Below, piece after piece: positions 33,931 through 43,255 of a stretch of DNA of 64,000 bases (positions are counted from its first letter, which is position 1; every line of letters begins with the position of its first letter). The notes below the pieces were generated by a model that worked only from the letters and a program-made list of their open reading frames with translations, ran no database searches and was not told the origin of the DNA. This DNA is from Knufia peltigerae. Its lineage: Eukaryota; Ascomycota; Eurotiomycetes; Chaetothyriales; Trichomeriaceae. The stretch spans positions 1-64,000 of the forward strand of contig JAPDRN010000165.1 in the NCBI GenBank assembly GCA_030247855.1, written 5' to 3'. Both the position numbers and the translations under genes were made by a program.

Positions 33931-35325
33931 GTGGATATGACAACGAACGAAAAGGCAGCGCGGACGCTGCCGGTGCAGGACGCGCGGATCTACCCGCGTG
34001 GTGGCCTGGATGTGCTGTCGCGGGCCGAGGTTGCGCGCCTGCGCGATGCCTCCAGCGGTGGCATGCACGAGCTCCTGCGCCGCTGCGCGCTGGCCGTGCT
34101 GACCAGTGGCAGTGCTTCCGATGATCCGCGCGCTGCGCGCGATCTCTATCCCGACTTCGACATCCAGGTGGCGCAGCAGGATCGAGGCGTGCGCATCGAC
34201 CTGGCCAATGCGCCGGCGATGGCGTTCGTCGATGGCGAGATCATCCGTGGTGTGGCCGAGCTGCTGTTCGCGGTGGTCCGCGACCTGGCCTACATGGCCA
34301 TTGAGATGGGCCCGGCCTACGCGGCCGAGCTGGAATCGTCCGAGGGCATCACCAATGCGGTGTTCGGGCTGCTGCGCAATGCGCGCATTCTCAACCCGGG
34401 TGATCCGAACCTGGTGGTCTGCTGGGGCGGTCACTCGATCTCGCGCGACGAGTACCTGTATACCAAGCAGGTCGGTTACGAGCTGGGCCTGCGTGGCCTG
34501 GACATCTGCACCGGCTGCGGCCCGGGCGCAATGAAGGGTCCGATGAAGGGTGCGACCATCGCCCATGCCAAGCAGCGCCGTACGGTGACGCGCTACATCG
34601 GCCTGACCGAGCCGGGCATCATCGCCGCCGAGTCGCCGAACCCGATCGTTAACCACCTGGTGATCATGCCGGACATCGAGAAGCGCCTTGAGGCCTTCGT
34701 CCGCATCGGCCACGGCATCATCGTGTTCGCCGGTGGCGTGGGTACCGCTGAGGAGATCCTGTACCTGCTCGGCATCCTGCTGCGCGAAGAGAACAAGGAC
34801 CTGCCGTTCCCGCTAATCCTGACCGGTCCGACCGTGGCCGCGCCGTATTTCGAGCAGATCGACCGCTTCATCCGCCTGACCCTGGGCGACGCCGCGGCCG
34901 AGCGCTACGAAATCGTCATCGGCGATCCGGTGGCGGTGGCCAAGAAGATGTCGGCCGGCATCAAGCGCGTGCGTGAGCACCGCCTGGCGCAGAAGGATTC
35001 GTTCTTCTTCAACTGGTCCATCGAGATTCCGTGGGAATACCAGCAGCCGTTCGTGCCGACGCACGAAGCGATGGCGGCGCTGGATCTGCATCACGGGCGT
35101 GCACCGCATGCGCTGGCAGCCGACCTGCGCCGGGCGTTCTCGGGCATCGTCGCTGGCAACGTGAAGGAGGACGGCATGCGCCGCATCGAGGAGTTCGGGC
35201 CGTTCCAGATCCATGGCGACCCCGACATGATGCAGGCCCTGGACGCGCTGCTGCGTGCCTTCGTCGAGCAGCGCCGGATGAAGATCTCCGGCGAGTACCA
35301 GCCCTGCTACCAGGTACTGGCGTAA
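33931..35325 (+). CDS. ppnN: Nucleotide 5'-monophosphate nucleosidase (LOG family)
   Basis: 464 residues, close to E. coli PpnN/YgdH (454). Cleaves nucleoside monophosphates to base and ribose 5-phosphate; in E. coli it is stimulated by (p)ppGpp. The central LOG domain has GCGPGAMKGPMKGA (about 194-207) and the catalytic GGVGTAEE (about 269-276). N- and C-terminal extensions typical of PpnN flank it. GTG at 33931 is chosen because AAAGGAAG lies 7 bases upstream; ATG at 33937 is too far. Preceded by a hairpin-T-run. Confidence 0.92.
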   Translation: MDMTTNEKAARTLPVQDARIYPRGGLDVLSRAEVARLRDASSGGMHELLRRCALAVLTSGSASDDPRAARDLYPDFDIQVAQQDRGVRIDLANAPAMAFVDGEIIRGVAELLFAVVRDLAYMAIEMGPAYAAELESSEGITNAVFGLLRNARILNPGDPNLVVCWGGHSISRDEYLYTKQVGYELGLRGLDICTGCGPGAMKGPMKGATIAHAKQRRTVTRYIGLTEPGIIAAESPNPIVNHLVIMPDIEKRLEAFVRIGHGIIVFAGGVGTAEEILYLLGILLREENKDLPFPLILTGPTVAAPYFEQIDRFIRLTLGDAAAERYEIVIGDPVAVAKKMSAGIKRVREHRLAQKDSFFFNWSIEIPWEYQQPFVPTHEAMAALDLHHGRAPHALAADLRRAFSGIVAGNVKEDGMRRIEEFGPFQIHGDPDMMQALDALLRAFVEQRRMKISGEYQPCYQVLA

Positions 35326-35431
35326 GCCAGGCGAGGGCGGCTGGACGGCGCGGCGGGGGGCGTGCCGGACCGGCCGGGGCAGGGCGGGTCGTCAAGCCTT
35401 TGACGCCCGTCGCCCGGATCTGACCGTTCAT

Positions 35432-35456
35432 CCTGCCGCCGCTTGCCGGCGGCAGG
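35432..35456 (+). terminator. Strong hairpin between ppnN and fimT
   Basis: A ten-base perfect stem CCTGCCGCCG / CGGCGGCAGG with a 5-base loop lies about 110 bases after the ppnN stop and 43 before fimT. There is no T-run, so it is a possible structured end or processing barrier rather than a classic terminator. The rest of the 173-base gap holds nothing else I recognise. Confidence 0.4.
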
Positions 35457-35498
35457 CCGGTGCGCCATCGTGGCCACCAACACGCTGGGGAGCGTCCA

Positions 35499-36014
35499 AT
35501 GTCTTTGCGCCGGCAAAACGGCTTCACGTTGATTGAGCTGATGGTCACGCTGACCGTCTTCGTGATCCTGGCGTCGATCGCCTATCCGAGCTTCCGCGGC
35601 ATGATTCGTTCGAACCGGCTGGCAACTGCCAACAACGAAGTGATCGCGTTGACCAACCTCGCGCGCAGCGAGGCCATCCGCAACAACCATGGTGGTGGCC
35701 TCTGTGGCAGTACCGATGGCCAGGCCTGTGATGGTGAATGGTCAAAGGGGCTGCTGGCCTGGTCCGATCTCGATGCGGATGGCGTGCTGGGCAGCAATGA
35801 CAGCGTGCTGCGCTTCTCCCTGGGCAACCCTCAGCTGAGCGTGGTCGGTCCCCCGGGTGCGACCATCGCCTTTGATGGCCGTGGCCGTCGCAAGGCCGCG
35901 GAAGATCAGACGTTGGTGCTGTCCCCGGCGTCCTGCAAGGCCGGCGAACAGCGCAGCACATTGACGATCAACAAGTCCGGCCAGGTCCGGGTGACCAAGG
36001 GAACCTGCTCATGA
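35499..36014 (+). CDS. fimT: Type IV minor pilin FimT/GspH family
   Basis: 171 residues. Prepilin N-terminus MSLRRQNG-FTLIELMV: cleavage after Gly8, Phe at +1, Glu13 at +5, then the usual hydrophobic helix (about 10-32). A GspH-like globular domain with paired cysteines follows (LCGSTDGQAC). FimT-type minor pilins take part in pilus priming and, in some species, in DNA binding. First gene of a six-gene pilus operon; the stop overlaps pilV by four bases. Confidence 0.9.
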   Translation: MSLRRQNGFTLIELMVTLTVFVILASIAYPSFRGMIRSNRLATANNEVIALTNLARSEAIRNNHGGGLCGSTDGQACDGEWSKGLLAWSDLDADGVLGSNDSVLRFSLGNPQLSVVGPPGATIAFDGRGRRKAAEDQTLVLSPASCKAGEQRSTLTINKSGQVRVTKGTCS

Positions 36015-36508
36015 ATCGCCGCAACCTTGCCTCTCCACGTTCGTCCCAAGGCGGCTTCAGCCTGATCGAAGTAATGGTGGCGTTGTTGATCCTGGCGTTT
36101 GGGTTGCTCGGCTTTGCCATGCTGCAGACGACAAGCGTGCGCTTCGTGCAGAGCGCCAATTACCGGACCCAGGCTACCAATCTGGCAAACGACTTGATCG
36201 AACTGATGCGCGCCCAGCGCACCGATACGCTTGCCGGCGGTGCTTACTCGTCGGCCTCGTTTTCTGCTGGTGCGGTAACGGCGAATGGTGCATGTGCCTG
36301 GCCGACCGGCGCAGCGGTGACGCCGAAGACCAATGTGGCACGCTGGCAATGTGAAGTTGTGAAGACACTCGGTGAAAAGGCCAGTGCGGAGGTCCAGTTC
36401 ACCCAGAGCACCGGCCAGGTCAGCGTGGCCATTACCTGGGGTGATCAGCGTTGGGATCCGAAGGAACCTGACAGCCTCACCACCTTCGGCCTGACCACTT
36501 TCCTGTGA
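36011..36508 (+). CDS. pilV: Type IV minor pilin PilV
   Basis: 165 residues. Leader ends at Gly15 with FSLIE following (Glu20 at +5), then VMVALLILAFGLLGFAML, the PilV-type helix. The rest is a small globular domain with two cysteines (GACAW, WQCEV). Part of the minor pilin priming complex with PilW, PilX and PilY1. Start overlaps the fimT stop, and the end overlaps the pilW start. Confidence 0.92.
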   Translation: MNRRNLASPRSSQGGFSLIEVMVALLILAFGLLGFAMLQTTSVRFVQSANYRTQATNLANDLIELMRAQRTDTLAGGAYSSASFSAGAVTANGACAWPTGAAVTPKTNVARWQCEVVKTLGEKASAEVQFTQSTGQVSVAITWGDQRWDPKEPDSLTTFGLTTFL

Positions 36509-37674
36509 GCGCGTCCATGAGTCCGTCTTCACGAGCCCGCGGCCTGTCGTTGATCGAACTGATGATCGCAATGGTCATCGGTCTGGTGCTTCTGTTGGGC
36601 ATCACGCAGATTTTCATCGCTTCCCGTGCGGCTTCGCGCCTGTCAGAAGGTGCTGCCCGAACCCAGGAGAACGCGCGCTTTGCATTGGACTTCCTGCAGC
36701 GTGACTTGCGCATGGCAGGTCACTTTGGTTGCGTGAACGACCAGGCACATGTGATCAAGAACACCGGCGATGTCCGCTACAACCTTGGTGTCGCCGCTGG
36801 CAGTGGAGATCCGCTGGATTTCTCGGTACCGGTGCAGGGGTATGAGGCCGCAGGCACCGCCCCGACCAATACACTGACACTGGGGCGCACGTGGAGCGCG
36901 GCGATATCCATGCCCAAGAGCATCAGCAGCCTGAAGCCGGCGCCATTGCCGGGCAGTGATGTGCTTGTGCTTCGCCTGCTGAGCCCGGAAGGGGCGGTTG
37001 TGACAGGCGTCGATGTGGATGGCACCACCACCACGGTGACGGTGTCCAGTGACGGCATGGCGCGCCTGAAGGCGGGCGCTGCCGGCACCCCGACGGTGTT
37101 CGCTCTGGCCGATTGCACCCGCGCCGATGTGTTCCCGGCCACCATCAGTGGATCCACCGTCAAGATCGAGAAGCTGGATCTGACCGGCTACTCCGTCAAC
37201 AACGCGATGACCATGCTGTATCGCGCCGATGGCCTGGTGTACTACATCGCGAGCAACGGCAACAATGAGCCGGCCCTGTACCGCGCCCGTGCCAACGGTG
37301 CCGGTGGCTACGGTGACGGCGAGGAGCTGGTGGAGGGCATCGAGAGCATGCAGCTCCTGTACGGCCTTGACGCAACGCCGGATATTTCGCTTTCCACCCC
37401 GCCCAGTGGCCGCATCGTCGACCAGCGTGTTGCCAGTGCCGTCAGCACCGCAGCGGATGCGACCGCTGTTGGCGCATGGCGCCGCGTAGGCATGGTGCAG
37501 GTGGGGCTGCTTGCGCGCAGCCCGCAGCGGGCGTCGGCGCAGGCTCCGGGTTCGGCAGCCACCTACCTGGGCGTGCTTGGTGTGACCATCGCGCCGGGCG
37601 ATCCGTATGACCAGCGCCACCGTGGCGCCTATGAAGTTTCCGTTGCGTTGCGCAACCGCCTGTTCGGGAATTGA
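36505..37674 (+). CDS. pilW: Type IV minor pilin PilW
   Basis: 389 residues. Prepilin motif ARG-LSLIELMIAM (Leu instead of Phe at +1, Glu at +5), followed by a long helix and a large periplasmic domain with the PilW-type C-terminus (YEVSVALRNR). I give the GTG at 36505, which overlaps the pilV stop (GTGA); ATG at 36517 is equally possible and shortens the leader by four residues. Belongs to the PilVWXY1 complex at the pilus base or tip. Confidence 0.9.
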   Translation: MSASMSPSSRARGLSLIELMIAMVIGLVLLLGITQIFIASRAASRLSEGAARTQENARFALDFLQRDLRMAGHFGCVNDQAHVIKNTGDVRYNLGVAAGSGDPLDFSVPVQGYEAAGTAPTNTLTLGRTWSAAISMPKSISSLKPAPLPGSDVLVLRLLSPEGAVVTGVDVDGTTTTVTVSSDGMARLKAGAAGTPTVFALADCTRADVFPATISGSTVKIEKLDLTGYSVNNAMTMLYRADGLVYYIASNGNNEPALYRARANGAGGYGDGEELVEGIESMQLLYGLDATPDISLSTPPSGRIVDQRVASAVSTAADATAVGAWRRVGMVQVGLLARSPQRASAQAPGSAATYLGVLGVTIAPGDPYDQRHRGAYEVSVALRNRLFGN

Positions 37675-37679
37675 CGACC

Positions 37680-38201
37680 ATGCGCTCCATCAAGCTGTCT
37701 TCGCGCCGCACTTTCTCTGCCCCTGTCCGGCAGCGTGGTGCCGTGCTCTATGTCGCGCTGATTCTGCTGATCATGCTGGCGCTGCTGGGTGTCATAGGCA
37801 TGCAGGTGGCCGGCATGCAGGAGCGCATGGCATCCGGTTACCGTGCTGGCAACGTGGCTTTCCAGAATGCCGAGGGCGCCGCCCGCAGTGCCGAGAATGC
37901 CGTGGAGAAGATTGCCAATCGCCAGTCGCCGGGTGACAGCCCGGCGGTTACTTCGGCCGACATCGATCAACGCTGCGACGACGGCTTCGATCCTTCGGAC
38001 TGGGTCGCCAAGACCAAGCTGGGCAACAAGCCGGCAGTGAAGGTCCGGCAGATCCAGGGCTGCATCCAGGGAGAGGGGGCGCTGGACATGGGCAAGCCGT
38101 TGGAGGCCGCAACACCGGTCTACCAGATCACCACGTACGCCGGCGACACCGCTGCCGACGCGACATCGCGCTCGGCGGTCGACACCGTATTCAAGCTGTG
38201 A
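37680..38201 (+). CDS. pilX: Type IV pilus assembly protein PilX
   Basis: 173 residues. The N-terminal RQRGAVLYVALILLIMLALLG segment is the PilX form of the prepilin helix, which lacks the +5 glutamate of other pilins. A mixed globular domain with two cysteines follows. ATG at 37680 is preceded by GGGAA; a TTG at 37671 overlapping the pilW stop is the alternative. Sits between pilW and pilY1 as in other xanthomonads. Confidence 0.88.
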   Translation: MRSIKLSSRRTFSAPVRQRGAVLYVALILLIMLALLGVIGMQVAGMQERMASGYRAGNVAFQNAEGAARSAENAVEKIANRQSPGDSPAVTSADIDQRCDDGFDPSDWVAKTKLGNKPAVKVRQIQGCIQGEGALDMGKPLEAATPVYQITTYAGDTAADATSRSAVDTVFKL

Positions 38202-38214
38202 GGGTGGGGAACCC

Positions 38215-41200
38215 ATGAACACGCGAAATCGCAGGATCCTGGCGGGCGTAGGCCTTGCCGTTGTCGCCGCTGGCGGCTACCTGGTGCATACCCTGATGGC
38301 CGCGCAGGCGCAGGGTGTGTTGGCGCAGGAGCCCTTGAACGTGCAGGTGCAGACACCGCCTGCGTTCATCATGGCGGTGGACGACTCGAATTCGATGACC
38401 TTCGAGCGCATGTTCCCGGGTGGTGACGGGCGATTGATCTTCACCAAAACGACGGGCAGTTTCTTCAACAACAACGGCAGCTTCTACAGTGTCGGCCAGG
38501 ACTGCAGCTCCAGTTCAGTCGATTGCTACCTCTACCTTTACGCGCACAGTCAATACAACGAGCGCTATTCGTATGGACGCGCGATCCCACCGCTGGATAT
38601 CTTCGGCTTTGCCCGCTCGCACGTCTACAACGCAAGCTATTACAACCCGTCCGTCAGCTACAAGCCGTGGCTGAGGGCCGATGGAACCCGTTGGGACGCT
38701 GCCAGCAAGACGGCGGCGCGTGTCGACCCGCGCTCCGGATTTGCGGGGTACGACATCACGTACGACATGACCAGTGTCCGTTCGAGGAATAATGAAGGGT
38801 TCCAGTTCGTCGATGGAATGAAGATTCCCAATCTGGCGGGAACCGACAATGCGTACTACCAGGGCGGCAGTTGGCGTACCGCTTCGCGCGACTTCAGCTC
38901 TGCGGTGCAGTATGGCGTGCAGTACTTCCCGGCGACCTTCTATCTGCCGGAGAATTCACCTGCGCCCTACGGATACAAGCTGGACGATGCGAATCGACCG
39001 GTGATCACGGGTGCCTGTGGGCCCAAGTGCAATCTGCGCCGCTATCAGATCAAGAAGGACAACTACAGCATCGATGGTGCCTACGATACTGCGGTGCAGA
39101 ACTTCGCCAATTGGTTCCAGTATCACCGCAGCCGCACGCTGGCCATTGTCGGTGCCTCTACCGAGGCGTTGTACGGCATCGACAACATGCGGGTGGGTTA
39201 CTTCACGATCAATGACTTGAAGAACGTGAAGATGCATGATCTGGTGACTAACCGCGCCGATCTCTATCAGCAGATCTACGGATTGAAGCCGATCAGTGGC
39301 ACGCCCAACCGACGTGCTGTGGAGTATCTGGCCGAACAGTTCCGCCGCACCGATGACGGCGCGCCCGTCATCCGCGCTTGCCAGCGCAATGGCGGCATGT
39401 TGTTCACGGACGGCTATACGAATTCCAAGAACTATCCGAATGGCTCGTTCGCCAACGCGGACGCGGTCAATACCGTGAATCTGCCGACACTGCCCTTCGC
39501 CGACAATTACAACAATACGATGGCCGACATCACTGCGGCCTATTACTCGGGCAGCAAGACGCCGCTTCGTTCCGATACCGGCTTCCCCAAGGGGCAGGTG
39601 CCGGTGGACGAGCGCTGCGGCACGTTGTCCCAAGGCAGCGCGGAGTGGAAGCGACTGGACTGCCAGGCCGATCTGCACATGAATTTCTACGGTGTCACGC
39701 TTGGTGCTCAGGGGCGGATTTACGGCGTGAATGCTGCCGCCACGGCGGATCCGTACAAGAATCCGCCGAACTGGAACGGCAGCCCTGATCCGTCGACGGT
39801 GGACGATGGAACGGTCATCGATGAGATCTGGCACGCCGCGCTCAACAGTCGTGGTGAATTCATCAATGCTCAGACGCCTGCCGATGTAACCGAGGCGATG
39901 CGACGTGTGTTGGCCTCGATTTCCGGCGGCAAGTCGTCGTCGGGAACCATTGGCATGACCGGCGCCCGCATTGGCGCAGGTTCGCTGTCGGTGACGCCAA
40001 GCTATGACATCCGCAATGGTGCGACCGATTGGTCGAGCAAGCTGAAGGCGTCGACCGTAAAGATCAACAGTGACCAGGTCGCTGTGTTCAGCGAGGCCTG
40101 GGAGGCGTCAACGAAACTCGCTTCAACGGGTCGCCGCATCGTGGCCAACAAAGCGGGTACGCTGGTTGACTTCGGTTCGGCCGACATCAGCCTGGCCGAT
40201 CTGTGCAGCAAGCCGGATGGCAAGTACGCAGAGATGCTGGTGTGCTCGACTGACAAGCTGAAGTCCATTGATGCTGATATCGACACGGCCATCCGCTATC
40301 TGAAAGCGGATACGACGATGGAAAAGCGCAGCGGCGGCAAGTACCGCGACCGGACCACGCCGCTGGGCGACATCGTCAATTCGGCCCCGGTGGTCAGTTC
40401 GCCTATCGATGACTATGGCTATCGCCAGCTCGGCACCGATTATGCCGTCAGCTATGCCAAGTACCTGGACACCAAGGCGAAGAGTGGTCGTTACACGGTG
40501 TACGTCGGTGCCAATGACGGCATGCTGCATGCCTTCGATGGTGGCATGGGGGCATCGGGTGAGATGGACAGTACGGGAGGGACCGAGCGCTTTGCGTACA
40601 TTCCGTCAACCTCGCTGGGCCACATGGCCAACCTGCTGTTCCCGTACAAACCGGATACCGCTGATCAGACCTTCCGCCATCGCTATTTCGTCGACGGTCC
40701 AATCACCATCTCGGACATGCTCGTCGGCAGCACCTGGCAGACGGGACTGGTCGGTACGGCTGGCGCTGGTGGACGCTCGGTATTCGCGCTGGACGTGAGT
40801 GACCCGGCAGCGTTTGGCACGCGCCAAGCACTCTGGGAGATCAGCGACCTGAACATGTCGTTGGCCGAGGGCGTGCGCAACAACATCGGCTTCGTGCTGG
40901 GCAAGCCGGTGATCGTGCCGGTGAAGGAAGGCAAGACGGTTGCATGGAAGGCGATCTTCGGCAACGGCTATAACAGTGCCAGTCGCAAGGCCGTTCTGTT
41001 CGTCGTGGATATGGCGTCCGGCGCCACGCGGATGATCGAGGCGGTAGAAAGCAATGCCTCGGGAGCCAATATCTCCGGAGACAATGGGTTGGGCAACGTG
41101 GTGGTGGTGGATCGCTGGCGTGGTGACAGCCAGGACCTGCGCGGTCGCGATGGTCTTGCCGATACCGTCTACGCCGCCGATCAGCGCGGCGCCATCTGGA

Positions 41201-41976
41201 AATTCGACCTTACCGATAGTTCCGACACGGCGCTGACCGTTCCCGTATTCACCACCCAGATCAGCCAGGACACCAGCGCGCGAAACTTCCGCCAGCCGAT
41301 CACGGGCGGCATGACCGCTGCGACCGGTCCATCGGGTGGTGTGATGCTGTATTTCGGTACGGGCAGCTTCTCGTTCTACAGTGACAAGGACGATACCTCA
41401 CGACAGGCGTTGTATGCGGTCAATGACATCGGCGGGAAGAGCGTCACATCGACCTTGACCGCGGCCAATCTGACGCCCTATACCGCGGATGTTCCGGCGA
41501 CGGGCGCCGAGGCGCGCAAGATTGTGGCAGGGACTGCGCCGGCCAATGCGCGAGGGTGGATGATCAACCTGCCTGCGAGCAACGGTGAGCGGTTCGTTGG
41601 TAATCCACTGCTGGTCAGCGGCATCATGTTCATGCCGACCTATGTCCCCAATCTGGAATCCGTGGGCTGCTCGACGAGTGGTTCGAACTGGCTGTTTGGT
41701 CTTTCCTCGCTGACCGGTGCGCCTGCCCTGGAGAATGTCCGGACCGGTTCCCCCACGGGTGTCAAGCCGGCGCCGGGTACAGCGGGCCTGTCGATGAAGA
41801 CCGAGGGAACCGCTCCGGTCAAGGACGTATCCCTGTCGGTCATACCGCGTCTGGGTAGTGGCAAGGAAGGTCCGCCCGGGGGCAGCTCATGCTGGATGGT
41901 GGTAGGCGCCGCTGGCAGCCAGTCGCTGTATCTGCCTTATCCCTGCGGTCGCCAATCCTGGCGGCAGCTCCAGTGA
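38215..41976 (+). CDS. pilY1: PilY1, type IV pilus tip adhesin/mechanosensor
   Basis: 1253 residues. N-terminal signal segment (about 9-33), then a von Willebrand A-like region whose metal site reads DDSNS (Asp56, Ser58, Ser60). The C-terminal half (about 680-1200) is the PilY1 beta-propeller with GANDGMLHAFDGG and VYAADQRGAIWKFDL; an acidic loop (Asp966, Asp971, Asp974, Asp979, Asp983) lies where family members bind calcium to control pilus retraction. Cysteine-poor compared with Pseudomonas PilY1. Follows pilX by 13 bases. Confidence 0.92.
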   Translation: MNTRNRRILAGVGLAVVAAGGYLVHTLMAAQAQGVLAQEPLNVQVQTPPAFIMAVDDSNSMTFERMFPGGDGRLIFTKTTGSFFNNNGSFYSVGQDCSSSSVDCYLYLYAHSQYNERYSYGRAIPPLDIFGFARSHVYNASYYNPSVSYKPWLRADGTRWDAASKTAARVDPRSGFAGYDITYDMTSVRSRNNEGFQFVDGMKIPNLAGTDNAYYQGGSWRTASRDFSSAVQYGVQYFPATFYLPENSPAPYGYKLDDANRPVITGACGPKCNLRRYQIKKDNYSIDGAYDTAVQNFANWFQYHRSRTLAIVGASTEALYGIDNMRVGYFTINDLKNVKMHDLVTNRADLYQQIYGLKPISGTPNRRAVEYLAEQFRRTDDGAPVIRACQRNGGMLFTDGYTNSKNYPNGSFANADAVNTVNLPTLPFADNYNNTMADITAAYYSGSKTPLRSDTGFPKGQVPVDERCGTLSQGSAEWKRLDCQADLHMNFYGVTLGAQGRIYGVNAAATADPYKNPPNWNGSPDPSTVDDGTVIDEIWHAALNSRGEFINAQTPADVTEAMRRVLASISGGKSSSGTIGMTGARIGAGSLSVTPSYDIRNGATDWSSKLKASTVKINSDQVAVFSEAWEASTKLASTGRRIVANKAGTLVDFGSADISLADLCSKPDGKYAEMLVCSTDKLKSIDADIDTAIRYLKADTTMEKRSGGKYRDRTTPLGDIVNSAPVVSSPIDDYGYRQLGTDYAVSYAKYLDTKAKSGRYTVYVGANDGMLHAFDGGMGASGEMDSTGGTERFAYIPSTSLGHMANLLFPYKPDTADQTFRHRYFVDGPITISDMLVGSTWQTGLVGTAGAGGRSVFALDVSDPAAFGTRQALWEISDLNMSLAEGVRNNIGFVLGKPVIVPVKEGKTVAWKAIFGNGYNSASRKAVLFVVDMASGATRMIEAVESNASGANISGDNGLGNVVVVDRWRGDSQDLRGRDGLADTVYAADQRGAIWKFDLTDSSDTALTVPVFTTQISQDTSARNFRQPITGGMTAATGPSGGVMLYFGTGSFSFYSDKDDTSRQALYAVNDIGGKSVTSTLTAANLTPYTADVPATGAEARKIVAGTAPANARGWMINLPASNGERFVGNPLLVSGIMFMPTYVPNLESVGCSTSGSNWLFGLSSLTGAPALENVRTGSPTGVKPAPGTAGLSMKTEGTAPVKDVSLSVIPRLGSGKEGPPGGSSCWMVVGAAGSQSLYLPYPCGRQSWRQLQ

Positions 41977-41999
41977 CCCCTGTGCGAGGATCCACATCC

Positions 42000-42407
42000 A
42001 TGCAGTCTTTCCGTGCGCCTCATCGCTCAGCGGGCTTTACGTTGATCGAATTGATGATCGTGGTGATCGTCATCGGCATCCTGGCGGCCATCGCGATTCC
42101 TTCGTACCAGCAGTACGTACTTCGATCACACCGTGCAGTAGCCAAAGCGGACCTGGCCGAGTACGCGCAACGTGCGGAGCGCTATCACTCCAGCAACAAT
42201 TCCTATTCGGGCTACACCCTGCCCAGCAAGGTCTCGCCGCGCGAAGGCGGGGCGACGCGATACGACCTGAGTTACAACGGAGATGGTTCCACGTTCACGA
42301 TCACGGCGTCTCCCGCGGGTACGCAGGTCAAGGACAGCTGCGGCAAGCTGACCCTCGACCAGGCCAACCGGAAAACCTCGGAAGGAGCGGTTTCCGATTG
42401 TTGGTAG
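42000..42407 (+). CDS. pilE: Type IV pilin-like protein PilE
   Basis: 135 residues. MQSFRAPHRSAG-FTLIELMIVVIVIG: cleavage after Gly12, Glu17 at +5. A short globular head with two C-terminal cysteines (DSCGKL, SDCW) makes the usual D-loop disulfide. The size and position after pilY1 match the minor pilin PilE rather than the major pilin. GAGGA lies 9 bases before the start. Confidence 0.9.
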   Translation: MQSFRAPHRSAGFTLIELMIVVIVIGILAAIAIPSYQQYVLRSHRAVAKADLAEYAQRAERYHSSNNSYSGYTLPSKVSPREGGATRYDLSYNGDGSTFTITASPAGTQVKDSCGKLTLDQANRKTSEGAVSDCW

Positions 42408-42413
42408 TGGGTG

Positions 42414-42442
42414 TTGATCTTCCAGGATTCGACCAGTACAAT
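42414..42442 (+). promoter_or_regulatory. Promoter of tRNA-Asn
   Basis: TTGATC (42414-42419), 17-base spacer, TACAAT (42437-42442), followed by the GC-rich start region CGCCTCCCC usual for stable-RNA promoters under stringent control. It lies 10 bases before the tRNA. Confidence 0.75.
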
Positions 42443-42452
42443 GCGCCTCCCC

Positions 42453-42529
42453 GCCCGAATAGCTCAGCCGGTTAGAGCACTTGACTGTTAATCAGGGGGT
42501 CGTTGGTTCGAGTCCAACTTCGGGCGCCA
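42453..42529 (+). tRNA. tRNA-Asn (GTT)
   Basis: 77 bases including encoded CCA. Acceptor stem GCCCGAA/TTCGGGC, anticodon loop CTGTTAA with anticodon GTT (asparagine), T-arm GTTGGTTCGAGTCCAAC. A rho-independent terminator follows after 11 bases. Confidence 0.96.
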
Positions 42530-42540
42530 GATATTGCAGA

Positions 42541-42565
42541 AGCCGCGAGAAATCGCGGCTTTTTG
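42541..42565 (+). terminator. Terminator of tRNA-Asn
   Basis: AGCCGCGA-GAAA-TCGCGGCT perfect stem with GNRA-type loop followed by TTTTGCTTTT. Lies directly downstream of the tRNA and may also serve the convergent minus-strand gene. Confidence 0.9.
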
Positions 42566-42581
42566 CTTTTCTTTGCTCTGT

Positions 42582-43127
42582 TCAGCACGGCAGATCGCGG
42601 TTGCTGCGTTCACGGCGGGTACGCCCGCCATTGTTGACCACCAGCTTGCCGTGCAGGTGTCTGCCAGCGCAGATGCGCAGGGTCAGATTGGCGCCGGGGC
42701 TTCGCCCATCCGCCTGGAAAAACAGGAGCGGCCGTCCGCTGCTGGCGTGTGCCAGGATCGAGACATCGTCGCGGCCACGGTGATGGGCCAGGATGGCTTC
42801 CGGCGTTGCTGGTGGGCCCCGCCGCAGGCCACTGCGATAGATGATCCAGCCAGCACTCCAGTCGTCCGTGCACTGATGCCCGTCTTCGCTGGCGCACACG
42901 CCGATCAGTTCACGCCGGATCAGCGCTTGGCTGCGCGCGCTGGAGAGACTGGCATGCAGCGTCAGCTGCAGTGCGTCGGCACGCTGGCGTAGCAGCAGTG
43001 ACTGCATCGCCGGCCATCCGGCCGCCAGCATTACCGAAAGGACGGCAACAACCATCATCAGTTCAACCAGTTGCATGCCCTGGGCGGGCGGGCGTGCAGG
43101 CGGGTGTTTCCAGGAGGGGGTGGACAT
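42582..43127 (-). CDS. GspH/FimT-family pseudopilin (second copy)
   Basis: 181 residues. The prepilin-type region reads PAQG-MQLVELMMVVAVL: cleavage would follow Gly17, giving Met at +1 in place of Phe, with Glu22 at +5. A GspH-like domain with paired cysteines (GVCASEDGHQC) resembles the fimT product at 35499. It is on the opposite strand, separated from the main pilus operon by tRNA-Asn. Start at 43127 (MSTPSWK) keeps a normal leader length; an earlier ATG at 43163 is less likely. Confidence 0.82.
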   Translation of the reverse strand: MSTPSWKHPPARPPAQGMQLVELMMVVAVLSVMLAAGWPAMQSLLLRQRADALQLTLHASLSSARSQALIRRELIGVCASEDGHQCTDDWSAGWIIYRSGLRRGPPATPEAILAHHRGRDDVSILAHASSGRPLLFFQADGRSPGANLTLRICAGRHLHGKLVVNNGGRTRRERSNRDLPC

Positions 43128-43255
43128 GGAGCGAGCGTCGCCCCTTTTAATGGGGCCCACCATCAGGCATTCCCCTGCCGGTCTCCCCGGCTTCCCCTCA
43201 GCCGACCGTCACCGGACGCCCCTTATACTTACCTTCCCCGGGACCTGGCAACACC

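Noticed and set aside
43164..43255. LexA box upstream of uvrB
   Set aside because: I looked for an inverted TTAGTA/TACTAA-type or CTGT/ACAG-type box and found none, only a -10-like TATACT.
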